Origin: JBECKW01 sp040235505
GTDB taxonomy: Bacteria; Desulfobacterota; Desulfobacteria; Desulfobacterales; JAFDDL01
Assembly (NCBI GenBank): GCA_040235505.1
Contig: JBECKW010000212.1
Span: 1 to 12,096, forward strand
Length of the DNA: 12,096 nt
Reading direction: 5' to 3'
The notes under the pieces were generated by a model. The model was not told the DNA's origin. It worked only from the letters and a program-made list of their open reading frames with translations, and did not search any database. A program made the position numbers and the translations under genes. The stretch's first letter is position 1. Every line of letters begins with the position of its first letter. Below, piece after piece: positions 1-6,941 of the stretch.

Positions 1-12
1 CTGGAGGCGGCT

Positions 13-2154
13 ATGAGAATCTCGGTTACCTACAATCTTCGCACTGAGTATAATGAGCAGGACGCAGAACTCCTTTCACAGGAAGATGTGGACCGCATCT
101 GCACCGCCCTGTCCGAACTGAAACATCAAATTACTCCGGTGGAGGTCTCCGGCCAGCCCAACGAGATTGTCGAACGATTGCTGGAGAGCAAGCCGGATCT
201 TGTTTTCAACGTGGCCGAGGGCACCATCGGCAGCTCCCGGGAGGCTTTCTATCCGGGGCTGTTCGAACAGTTGGGTGTCCCCTTCACGGGCGGCAACGCA
301 TCGCTGCTGCATCTGAATCTGGACAAGCATCTGGCAAAAACCGTGGTTGAGCAAAAAGGAATTGCGGTCCCCAGGGGGGATCTCATCACGGCAAAGCAAC
401 GACAACTGCCGGCGAATATTCGCTATCCCCTGATCATCAAGCCCAACTCCGAAGGCTCCAGCAAGGGAATCACCCAGGACTCGGTGGTCGAAACCCCTGA
501 GGCGTGCACCAGACGGATAAATGAACTGCTTCCCGCCTACCCGGCAGGCCTGGTCGTTGAGGAATTCATTGCCGGAAGGGAGCTGAGCATCCCCCTGTTA
601 GAGGCCTATCCCGGCGGACTTCTTGAAATTGTCGAGCACACCTTTGATCTGGGCAAGCTCAATTCCAAATTCAATATCTACGATTACGACATGAAACAGG
701 GGGGATCACGGATGGCGGCGGTCGGTATTGTCTGCCCGGCGCCTCTTGAAGCCAAAGAAAAGCGCCGTATCCGTTCCCTGTCACGTCGGATCTTCTCCTT
801 TATGAACTGTCCGGACTTCGGCCGGATAGACGTCCGGCTCTCCGCGGAAGGCATCCCGTATTTTATCGAGCTCAACCCTTTACCAAGCCTTCACCCTATG
901 GGATCATTGATGGCGGCGGCGCGCGCCTGCAATCTCACTTACAAGGACGTGATGCGGCTCATCGTCCGTTCGGCGGCCCGCCGCTTCGATATTCCGCTGC
1001 GAACCCCTCGCAGGACCCGGCATGAAGAGGTTTCCCTTACCAGCCAGCGCCCCACTGCCCGGGAGCTTGGCATTACAGTGGGACGAATGAAGCAGGGGGT
1101 CCACAACGCCATTACCGATGTGCCCGGCGTGATGGTCGGTCATTTCAGCCGGATTGAAGACAACCTCAAACTTCCGGGCATACCGGGCGTGACCTCGGTT
1201 AGAACCGGCGTCACCGCGGTGTTGCCGGCTCCCAAGGACTTGCCCAAAAGGCGTCTGGTAGCCGGGGGGTTCGTGCTCAACGGGGTCGGAGAGATGGCGG
1301 GCCTCACCCAGGTGCTTGAATGGGGCTGGCTGGAAACACCCATTCTGCTCACCAACTCCGTGTCGGTGGGCAGGGTGCATCATGGCGTGATCAGCCACAT
1401 GCAGAAGCGTCATCCCCACATCGGCGTTGAGAGCGATGTGGTGCTGCCGGTGGTCGGCGAGACGGACGATTCTTTCCTCAACGATGTTCGTCTGGGCATC
1501 AACACCGGCGAAGACGCCCAGAAGGCGATTGCAGCCGCCACCGGCGGGCCCGTGGCCCAGGGATCCATCGGCGCCGGCACCGGTATGATGAGCTTCGATT
1601 TTGCCGGCGGCATCGGTTCCTCTTCCCGGACACTGATGCAAGAAGAGGGGGGATTTACCATCGGGGTTCTCGTCCTCTCCAATTTTGGACGCATGGTCAA
1701 CCTGACAATCGACGGAAATGTTGTCGGCCGCCGCCTGAATACCCAGTTCCCCAAAGCGGGCCGGAGAGAAAACAGTTATGGGTCGGCGATTGTCGTCGTC
1801 GCCACGGATGCGCCGCTTCTGGCCAGCCAGCTCTCCCGCCTGGCAAAACGCGCCGCGCTAGGCCTGGGGCGCGTTGGATCCCATGCCGCTTCGACCAGCG
1901 GGGAGATTATCATCGCTTTCAGCACCGCTAACCGAACTCTCCGCAGTGTCGCCATGCCGGATAAATTTCTCACCCTCAAATTCATCGCCGACCCGTTCAT
2001 CAACCCCTTGTATGAAGCGGTCATCGAGGCCACCGAAGAAGCGGTTCTCAACGCAATATTCTGTTCAGGCGGAATGAACGGACGGGAGCAACGATTCGCG
2101 CCAGCGATTCCGCAGGATAGCGTCAACGAAATCATCAAACAAAAAGGAGACTGA
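13..2154 (+). CDS. Fusion protein: Ddl-like ATP-grasp ligase + DmpA/S58-family self-processing aminopeptidase
   Basis: 713 aa. Residues 1-315 look like a D-Ala-D-Ala-ligase-type ATP-grasp enzyme: FNVAEG at 65-70, LDKHLAK at 93-99, the ATP-binding IIKPNSEGSSKG at 131-142, VVEEFIAGREL at 171-181, and probable Mg ligands D263, E276 and N278 (FIELNPLPS). The usual Ddl signature G-x-G-G-E-D-G is absent, so the product is probably not D-Ala-D-Ala. After a basic linker, residues 343-700 match the DmpA/P1 (peptidase S58) family: NAITDVPGVMVGH at 355-367, TNSVSVG at 437-443, SFLND at 477-481, the cleavage and nucleophile motif QGSIGAGTG at 506-514, and SGEIIIAFST at 619-628. Family knowledge predicts autocleavage at G507-S508, leaving the ligase on the alpha chain and S508 as nucleophile. 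S619 and E621 match further catalytic positions of DmpA. The start has GGAGG at 3-7. The stop lies 1 nt before the next start. Both domain calls are firm; the substrate is unknown. Confidence 0.9.
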   Translation: MRISVTYNLRTEYNEQDAELLSQEDVDRICTALSELKHQITPVEVSGQPNEIVERLLESKPDLVFNVAEGTIGSSREAFYPGLFEQLGVPFTGGNASLLHLNLDKHLAKTVVEQKGIAVPRGDLITAKQRQLPANIRYPLIIKPNSEGSSKGITQDSVVETPEACTRRINELLPAYPAGLVVEEFIAGRELSIPLLEAYPGGLLEIVEHTFDLGKLNSKFNIYDYDMKQGGSRMAAVGIVCPAPLEAKEKRRIRSLSRRIFSFMNCPDFGRIDVRLSAEGIPYFIELNPLPSLHPMGSLMAAARACNLTYKDVMRLIVRSAARRFDIPLRTPRRTRHEEVSLTSQRPTARELGITVGRMKQGVHNAITDVPGVMVGHFSRIEDNLKLPGIPGVTSVRTGVTAVLPAPKDLPKRRLVAGGFVLNGVGEMAGLTQVLEWGWLETPILLTNSVSVGRVHHGVISHMQKRHPHIGVESDVVLPVVGETDDSFLNDVRLGINTGEDAQKAIAAATGGPVAQGSIGAGTGMMSFDFAGGIGSSSRTLMQEEGGFTIGVLVLSNFGRMVNLTIDGNVVGRRLNTQFPKAGRRENSYGSAIVVVATDAPLLASQLSRLAKRAALGLGRVGSHAASTSGEIIIAFSTANRTLRSVAMPDKFLTLKFIADPFINPLYEAVIEATEEAVLNAIFCSGGMNGREQRFAPAIPQDSVNEIIKQKGD

Positions 2155-2155
2155 G

Positions 2156-3175
2156 ATGCTGGTTGTCGAAAGCGATGCATACCGCGACCATTACCCCCAT
2201 TGGGCCTTCAGGTTGGGGGGGGAGGTTTACAAAACCAAGGATGTGCCGTCCCGGGTGGAGGCAATCAAGCGTGAACTGGTAAAAGACGCCCGGTTCGAGT
2301 TCATCAAGGCACAGTCGTTTGCCGAAAAACATGTTTCCCGGTTGCATCCATACCACCGCTTTATCAAGAATATCTCGGAATCCATCGAGGACGAAAAAAC
2401 CGAGATATACCCCGATCTGTTCCCCGGCGCCGGGGCAAATCTCCCGATGCGTATGAAATCGCCGCTTTGGGCCGGGCTTTACTGCACCGATGCGGTGACG
2501 CCCATCATGAAAAAAACGTATCAGACGGCTCGCGGTTCGGCCGAGTGTGCCCTCACCGGGGCCCGATTGCTGCGACAAAAAAAACTACGCTCAATTTACG
2601 CCATGTGCCGCCCCTCGGGCCATCACGCGGGGCCTCGGGTGTTCGGCGGCTACTGCTACTTCAACAACGTCGCGGTCGCCGCCGAGTATTTATCCAGTAC
2701 CGGCCGTGTCGCCGTGTTCGATATCGATTACCACCACGGCAATGGAACCCAGGAATTTTTCGAGAGACGAGCCGATATATTCACCTCTTCAATCCACGGG
2801 GATCCCGCCGTAGAGTACCCCTACTATTGGGGGTATCCGAACGAACGGGGCAAAGCCGAGGCGATGGGGAGTAATCTCAACCTCCCGCTGCCACTGGGCA
2901 GCGCCGATGACGACTACCTGAAAGCCGTGGACCGGGCCTGCAGCGCCATTCGACGTTTTGCGCCCAAATACCTCATCATCGCAGCCGGGTTCGATACACA
3001 CGCCGACGATCCCATCGGAGGCTTCAAACTTTCTCTCAAGGTGTATCCAAAAATTGGCGAGCGAATAGCCGCCCTGGATTTACCCACCCTTATCAGCCAG
3101 GAGGGCGGCTATAATCTGAACAAACTCGGTCGCTCGGTACGAGGTTTTCTCTCCGGTTTCAAGGAATCGGTGTAA
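2156..3175 (+). CDS. Zn-dependent deacetylase, histone deacetylase / acetylpolyamine amidohydrolase family
   Basis: 339 aa, close to the length of bacterial acetylpolyamine amidohydrolases (about 340 aa). Active-site features are all present: the general-base pair H156-H157 in RPSGHHAG, the FGGYCYFNN segment at 163-171, metal ligands D191 and H193 in FDIDYHHGNG, the third ligand D280 in AAGFDTHADDP, and the transition-state tyrosine Y319 in QEGGYN. By family it hydrolyses an acetyl-amide bond, typically on a polyamine or lysine-like amine, in the cytoplasm; no signal peptide is seen. RPxGHHAG followed by FGGYCxxNN resembles the acetylpolyamine branch more than the acetoin-utilisation AcuC branch. 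The ATG follows AGGAGA at 2145-2150 and sits 1 nt after the upstream TGA, so translation is probably coupled to the ligase-peptidase fusion. The enzyme class is sure; the substrate is inferred only. Confidence 0.93.
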   Translation: MLVVESDAYRDHYPHWAFRLGGEVYKTKDVPSRVEAIKRELVKDARFEFIKAQSFAEKHVSRLHPYHRFIKNISESIEDEKTEIYPDLFPGAGANLPMRMKSPLWAGLYCTDAVTPIMKKTYQTARGSAECALTGARLLRQKKLRSIYAMCRPSGHHAGPRVFGGYCYFNNVAVAAEYLSSTGRVAVFDIDYHHGNGTQEFFERRADIFTSSIHGDPAVEYPYYWGYPNERGKAEAMGSNLNLPLPLGSADDDYLKAVDRACSAIRRFAPKYLIIAAGFDTHADDPIGGFKLSLKVYPKIGERIAALDLPTLISQEGGYNLNKLGRSVRGFLSGFKESV

Positions 3176-3212
3176 TCTGCAGGCAAGCGCTTAAGGGGTA
3201 AAAGGCAAAGGA

Positions 3213-3252
3213 AAGGATTCAAGGGTTCGAGGGGTCAAGGGGCCAAGGGTTT
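3213..3252 (+). repeat. Degenerate octamer array, five units
   Basis: Five consecutive 8-nt units fit the pattern RAGGNNYY: aaggattc, aagggttc, gaggggtc, aaggggcc, aagggttt. All keep GG at unit positions 3-4. The first 20 bases recur inverted at 3377-3396 with one mismatch. Confidence 0.75.
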
Positions 3253-3344
3253 GTTTTCAACGACTTTTTAATGGCTTTCAAATCGCTGCAATTCTATTGC
3301 ATAACGTCATCACCCGAGAGCCATAATTCTTGAGTTTTTCACTT

Positions 3345-3383
3345 GTCGAAGATCCCGATGCAGTTTATCGGGAAATCCTCGAC
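3345..3383. repeat. Long imperfect hairpin
   Basis: The arm at 3345-3359 pairs with 3367-3383: 14 of 15 positions are complementary, with one A/C mismatch and a 2-nt bulge, around a 7-nt loop (3360-3366). The right arm runs into the inverted octamer array. No U-tract follows on either strand, so I do not call it a terminator. Confidence 0.65.
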
Positions 3384-3404
3384 CCCTTGAATCCTTGAAC
3401 CCTA
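3373..3404 (-). repeat. Inverted octamer array, four units
   Basis: Read on the - strand this is taGGgttc, aaGGattc, aaGGggtc, gaGGattt, the same octamer family as 3213-3252 but in opposite orientation. It forms the right end of a roughly 192-bp element bounded by inverted repeats. Confidence 0.7.
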
Positions 3405-3526
3405 TATCAGCACGTTCTAAACGTCCAACAGTTCGTAAATATATTGAGAAAGTCGCTACAACTAATTTGAAGATGATCCAAAATTATAAATGAGTCAAGA
3501 GCAGATCTCTTAATCGGCTGGGGGTT

Positions 3527-3544
3527 TGCTCAATTGCTTGAGCA
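3527..3544 (-). terminator. 3' hairpin of the lipoprotein gene (no U-tract)
   Basis: A perfect 7-bp stem (tgctcaa / ttgagca) lies 8 nt past the lipoprotein stop. On the - strand transcript its loop is GCAA, a stable GNRA tetraloop. What follows is A/C-rich rather than a U-run, so it may protect the 3' end rather than act as a classical intrinsic terminator. Confidence 0.35.
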
Positions 3545-3552
3545 TGCAGGGC

Positions 3553-4104
3553 TTACTTTTTGCCGGTAAACAGGTCTGTCAAGCCGAACTGCGCCAATAG
3601 CGAGTTCACGTCTACATAGTCTTTCGGCGGATTTTCGGGCATCTTGCCCGGAATCAATTTCACTGTGAGTTCAATGGCCAATTCAACGTCGTTGGTGTAA
3701 TGGCCCTGTGCAAAAGTAAACCCCGACTCGCTCAGACCGCCACCCAAATCAGCACTGGCATTGCGCTTCTCGATAACCTGGGTCAGATTGCGCGAACCCA
3801 ATACCTGGAACACGTCGTAACCCAAATGCTTGGCTTCGATCGCCGCGCGCGCGCTGGCGCCGTTTTTCACGTCGACCAAAGCGTTGTACATGGTGGTGCC
3901 CGGCTTATTTACCTCGTCCAGATCACCGGACACCTTTTTACGTGTGGTAATGCGCAATGTGGTGTCATTAATCTGCCGCATCTCGCTGGAGTAGGAATTG
4001 CCGACCAGACCGCCCTTTTTCATGTTAGATGCACACCCGGTGATCCCCCCCAACGACATTGCTGCCACTAGTAATATACTCAATACTATAGGTATTGTTT
4101 TCAT
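3553..4104 (-). CDS. Small secreted lipoprotein of unknown function
   Basis: 183 aa from the ATG at 4104, which has GGAGAG about 6 nt upstream. A longer in-frame reading to 4299 exists but would place the signal peptide inside the protein, so it is rejected. Residues 1-23 form a type II signal peptide: K2, a hydrophobic stretch from 4 to 19, and the lipobox ITG-C with lipidated C24. A25 follows rather than Asp, suggesting outer-membrane sorting by the Lol rule. The mature part has a predicted beta-rich start (TTLRITTRKK, 48-57), an alanine-rich helix (78-93), then GYDVFQVLGSRN (95-106). This layout recalls small bacterial lipoproteins of the CC0125/CC1285 type, a weak resemblance from memory. 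A Gly/Ser-rich segment (120-135) is followed by a beta-like ELAIELTVKLIPG. It is monocistronic by spacing and has no assigned function. Confidence 0.8.
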   Translation of the reverse strand: MKTIPIVLSILLVAAMSLGGITGCASNMKKGGLVGNSYSSEMRQINDTTLRITTRKKVSGDLDEVNKPGTTMYNALVDVKNGASARAAIEAKHLGYDVFQVLGSRNLTQVIEKRNASADLGGGLSESGFTFAQGHYTNDVELAIELTVKLIPGKMPENPPKDYVDVNSLLAQFGLTDLFTGKK

Positions 4105-4132
4105 AATCGTCTCTCCAACAAAATAAATTCGA

Positions 4133-4210
4133 ACGATAGAAACTTGATTTTTGAAAGAAAGTATATGCCAACGATAGGAAATTGTTTTTTCTGATAGAAA
4201 GTATATGCCA
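4133..4210. repeat. Two-copy tandem repeat (38/40 nt) upstream of the lipoprotein gene
   Basis: Copy 1 (4133-4170) and copy 2 (4171-4210) both start acgatag and end in an identical 15-nt block, agaaagtatatgcca, at 4156-4170 and 4196-4210. The middles differ by small indels. The identical blocks are exactly 40 nt apart, close to four helical turns. It lies 29-106 nt upstream of the lipoprotein start, in its promoter or leader. Confidence 0.75.
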
Positions 4211-4230
4211 GTATTACAATAGGTTGTCAA
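4200..4230 (-). promoter_or_regulatory. Putative sigma70 promoter of the lipoprotein gene
   Basis: On the - strand there is a perfect TTGACA (4230-4225) and TATACT (4205-4200; 5 of 6 consensus positions) separated by 19 nt, longer than the ideal 17. Initiation would fall near 4193, giving a leader of about 90 nt. The -10 box is inside the tandem-repeat block, so a factor binding the repeat could control it. Confidence 0.45.
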
Positions 4231-4288
4231 TGGGACGGGTGAAGTGGGCCGGGCCACGCTAACAAACTGGAAACATAAGCAATAGATT

Positions 4289-4320
4289 AAAAAATGCACC
4301 TAAAAACGGTATTTTTTTAG
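4289..4320 (-). terminator. Weak AT-rich hairpin after the aldo/keto reductase gene
   Basis: On the - strand, ctaaaaa (4320-4314) can pair with tttttag (4306-4300) around a 7-nt loop. Six U follow only after a 5-nt gap (4294-4289). It is the only terminator-like structure between the end of the long - strand gene run and the lipoprotein promoter, but the stem is weak. Confidence 0.25.
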
Positions 4321-4335
4321 CTCAGATCCCACGGG

Positions 4336-5376
4336 TTACCGGGTCTTTTCGAAACTGTACGACTCATCCGGACGCCTTCCCTCTCGTTGCCTTTCGATCA
4401 TCCACTGGGGATATTCCTGGGGCAGCCGGCTGATCTCGTCGAGTTGTCGAAGTTCTTCTGCATCCAGTTCGATATTGACCGCGTTCAGGTTGTCGTCGAG
4501 TTGAGATATGCTCTTGGCGCCGATGATGACGCTGGTCACGACATCCTGGTGAAGCAGCCATGCCAAGGCGATGTTGGCCACCGAGACATTGCGGCGTTCG
4601 GCGATGGGGCGCATGACATCGATGACGTTGAAGGCGCGATCCTTATCAACGGGTGGAAAGTCGAATTTCGCTCGGCGGGCGTCTTCCGTCGCGCTGCCCG
4701 ACGGCGTGAATTTGCCGCTGAGAAAACCGCCGGCCAGGGGGCTCCATACCATCAGGGCAAGTCCCTGGTCCCGGAGGAGCGGTGCCAGTTCACGTTCCAG
4801 GTCCCGGCCTGCAATGGTATAGTATGCCTGAAGCGATGCGAAACGCGAGATATGAAGACGCTCCGAAATACCGATTGCTTTCATCAGCTGCCAGGCCGCC
4901 AGGTTGCTGGCACCGATGCAGCGGACCTTCCCCTGGTGAACCAGATCGTCCAGAGCCCGAAGTGTTTCCTCGAGGGGCGTGAAGGAATCGTAGCCGTGGA
5001 TCTGGTACAGGTCGATATAGTCGGTTTGAAGTCGCTTCAGGCTGCCATGGACCTGGTCGAAGATGTGCTTTCGGGAGAGCCCGGATTGGTTGGGGCCGTC
5101 CCCCATGCGCCCCTGGACCTTGGTCGCCAGGACCACCTGGTCACGCTTGCCTTTCAGCGCATCGCCCAGCATTCGTTCCGATTCTCCGAAGGAGTAAATA
5201 TTGGCTGTGTCGAAGAAATTGATTCCGGCCTCCAGGCAGCGATCCACCATGCGATTCGCCGTTTCTTGGCCCAGGGTGCCGATGACTTCCCAATAGCCTT
5301 TTCCTGCAAAGGTCATGGTCCCCAGACAAAGTCTGGAGACGAATAAACCGGTATTTCCAAATGGTTCGTATTTCAT
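4336..5376 (-). CDS. Aldo/keto reductase
   Basis: 346 aa, the usual length of the soluble NAD(P)H-dependent aldo/keto reductase family (TIM barrel, COG0667 type). The catalytic tetrad is present: D56 and Y61 (FDTANIYSFGE), K86 (VLATKVQ) and H127 (YQIHGYD). The C-terminal cofactor-binding part, VIIGAKSISQLDDNL, is also typical. It would reduce a carbonyl to an alcohol; the substrate cannot be read from sequence. The ATG at 5376 is chosen because AAGGGAG (5388-5382) lies 5 nt upstream. A TTG at 5391 in frame would overlap that ribosome site. The gene starts 41 nt after the cobA-hemD stop, with no terminator in between, so it is probably the last gene of the same operon, though no metabolic link to tetrapyrroles is evident. 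Confidence 0.93.
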   Translation of the reverse strand: MKYEPFGNTGLFVSRLCLGTMTFAGKGYWEVIGTLGQETANRMVDRCLEAGINFFDTANIYSFGESERMLGDALKGKRDQVVLATKVQGRMGDGPNQSGLSRKHIFDQVHGSLKRLQTDYIDLYQIHGYDSFTPLEETLRALDDLVHQGKVRCIGASNLAAWQLMKAIGISERLHISRFASLQAYYTIAGRDLERELAPLLRDQGLALMVWSPLAGGFLSGKFTPSGSATEDARRAKFDFPPVDKDRAFNVIDVMRPIAERRNVSVANIALAWLLHQDVVTSVIIGAKSISQLDDNLNAVNIELDAEELRQLDEISRLPQEYPQWMIERQREGRRPDESYSFEKTR

Positions 5377-5417
5377 TGCAGCTCCCTTCAACGAGAAGTT
5401 TAAAAATGATATTTTAT

Positions 5418-6941
5418 TTATCTCGTCTCAAAGTACTTCAGCACGGCATCGCAGAGCCCTGGAATGGTGTATTCTTCGGCTACCAGGTCGACCTGCATGC
5501 CGAGGGACCTTGCCGTATCGGCCGTGATGGGGCCGATGGCGCAGACGGGGACATCGGCGGTGAGGGCTTGGAATTCTTCAGGAGTAAAGAGTGCCTTGAA
5601 GTTCTTCGCCGTCGAAGAACTGGTGAAGGTGATCATATCGGCACGTTTTTCTCTTAAAAGGTCCATGAGACGGTCTGCATTCCGGGTGTCCTGCACGGTC
5701 TTGTAGGCCGGGACATCCGAAACCAGTGCACCCATTTTGGTGAGTTCCCGGGGGATAACGGGACGAGCTTCGGCGGCCCGGGGAAGCAGAATGCGCTTCC
5801 CTTGAATCTCTTCCCGGGCAAAGGCGGCGGCTACTGCCTCGCCCCGGTAGTTATCCGGAACGATATCACTGTGGAGGCCGTATTCGAGAAGTTTTTGGGC
5901 CGTGGCGGGTCCCACGGCTGCGGTTCGGATATGACCCAGGGACCGGACATCCATGCCGAGGGCGAAGAATCTTTCAAAAAAGGCGCTGACACCGTTAACG
6001 CTGGTGAAAATCAACCAATGGTAAGTGCTGATGTTTTTGATGGCCTCATCCAGGGGGGCCATATCCTCCGACGGCGCCACCCGGATCGTGGGGCACTCGA
6101 AACAGTCGGCGCCGAGGGCTTCCAGGTGGGAGACCAGATCGCTGGCCTGGGCCCGGGCCCGGGTGACCACGATGGTTTTCCCCATGAGGGGTTTTCCCTC
6201 GAACCACTGAAGGCGCTCGCGAAGACCCACCACCTCTCCCACGATGATGACGGCCGGCGCCTTGAGTCCTGCCGCCCGAACCCGTTCCACGATGTTTTCC
6301 AGGGTGCCGCTGACCGTGAGCTGCCGGGGGGTGGTTCCCCAGCGGACCAGGGCTACCGGGGTGGAGGCGGGTCGCCCGTTTTGAACGAGCTGGTTGACAA
6401 TTTCCGGAAGATTTTTCACCCCCATGAAAAAGACAAGGGTGCCGATGCCCTTGGCAAGGCAGGCCCAATCCACGTTGGAGGTTTCCTTGTCCGGGTGTTC
6501 ATGGCCGGTGACAAACGCCAGGGTGCTGGTCATGCTCCGGTGGGTGACGGGGATTCCCGCATAGGCGGCGGCCGCAACGCCGGAGGTCACACCGGGTACG
6601 ATTTCGAAGGAGATGCCGCGGGCCGTGAGGGCTTCGGCCTCCTCTCCGCCCCGTCCGAAAATAAACGGATCTCCCCCCTTCAATCGGGTAACGGTATGAC
6701 CCTCAAGGGCCTTTTGGACGATGAGCTGATTGATTTCCGCCTGGGGCAGGGTGTGGGTGCCTTCCTTTTTCCCCACATAGATGATCTCCACATCCGGAGC
6801 GGCATAACCCAGGAGTGCAGGGGATGCCAGATAGTCATAGATCAGCACATCCGAGGATTCGATGCATTTTATTCCCTTCAGGGTGATGAGGCCCGGATCG
6901 CCGGGACCTGCTCCCACCAGATAGACTTTACCTTGGGTCAT
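5418..6941 (-). CDS. cobA/hemD: Fused uroporphyrinogen-III C-methyltransferase / uroporphyrinogen-III synthase (CobA-HemD)
   Basis: 507 aa with two enzymes in one chain. Residues 1-245 are the SAM-dependent methyltransferase (SUMT/CobA): VYLVGAGPGDPGLITLKG at 6-23, RLKGGDPFIFGRGGEE at 86-101, EIVPGVTSG at 113-121, PVTHR at 131-135 and a GTLVFFMG segment at 167-174. Residues 254-507 are uroporphyrinogen-III synthase (HemD): GKTIVVTRARAQ at its start, then WLIFTSVNGV, ILLPRAAEARP and DMITFTSSST. Together they cyclise hydroxymethylbilane to uroporphyrinogen III and methylate it twice to precorrin-2, the branch point to siroheme, cobamides and siroheme-derived heme. The ATG at 6941 overlaps the hemC 3' end by 14 nt. 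Only a weak GGAAG precedes it, so translation probably depends on hemC. The fusion is common in clostridia and Desulfobacterota. No precorrin-2 dehydrogenase domain is attached. Confidence 0.96.
   Translation of the reverse strand: MTQGKVYLVGAGPGDPGLITLKGIKCIESSDVLIYDYLASPALLGYAAPDVEIIYVGKKEGTHTLPQAEINQLIVQKALEGHTVTRLKGGDPFIFGRGGEEAEALTARGISFEIVPGVTSGVAAAAYAGIPVTHRSMTSTLAFVTGHEHPDKETSNVDWACLAKGIGTLVFFMGVKNLPEIVNQLVQNGRPASTPVALVRWGTTPRQLTVSGTLENIVERVRAAGLKAPAVIIVGEVVGLRERLQWFEGKPLMGKTIVVTRARAQASDLVSHLEALGADCFECPTIRVAPSEDMAPLDEAIKNISTYHWLIFTSVNGVSAFFERFFALGMDVRSLGHIRTAAVGPATAQKLLEYGLHSDIVPDNYRGEAVAAAFAREEIQGKRILLPRAAEARPVIPRELTKMGALVSDVPAYKTVQDTRNADRLMDLLREKRADMITFTSSSTAKNFKALFTPEEFQALTADVPVCAIGPITADTARSLGMQVDLVAEEYTIPGLCDAVLKYFETR

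Larger units (their letters stand above)
3176..3552. other. Convergent intergenic region without a gene
   Basis: These 377 bases separate the + strand deacetylase from the - strand lipoprotein gene, which end towards each other. I see no convincing coding sequence. The left half holds purine-rich octamer repeats and their inverted counterpart, with a long imperfect hairpin between and partly overlapping the latter. The rest (3405-3526) is AT-rich and otherwise featureless. A small GNRA-loop hairpin sits just past the lipoprotein stop. No hairpin with a U-tract was found behind the deacetylase gene. Confidence 0.7.

Noticed and set aside
904..1641. 245-codon open frame on the - strand
   Set aside because: Antisense to the DmpA domain, low-complexity composition and no recognisable motif.
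3345..3383. Intrinsic terminator for the deacetylase gene
   Set aside because: The hairpin is about 170 nt past the stop and has no U-tract on either strand.
4196..4210. Sigma54-like promoter (TGGCA...TTTCT on the - strand) in each repeat copy
   Set aside because: With GG fixed at -24, the -12 position reads CT rather than the required GC; the alternative alignment has the wrong spacing.
4105..4299. 65-residue N-terminal extension of the lipoprotein
   Set aside because: It would bury the signal peptide and lipobox, and it spans the tandem repeat and promoter; the ATG at 4104 has a good ribosome site.
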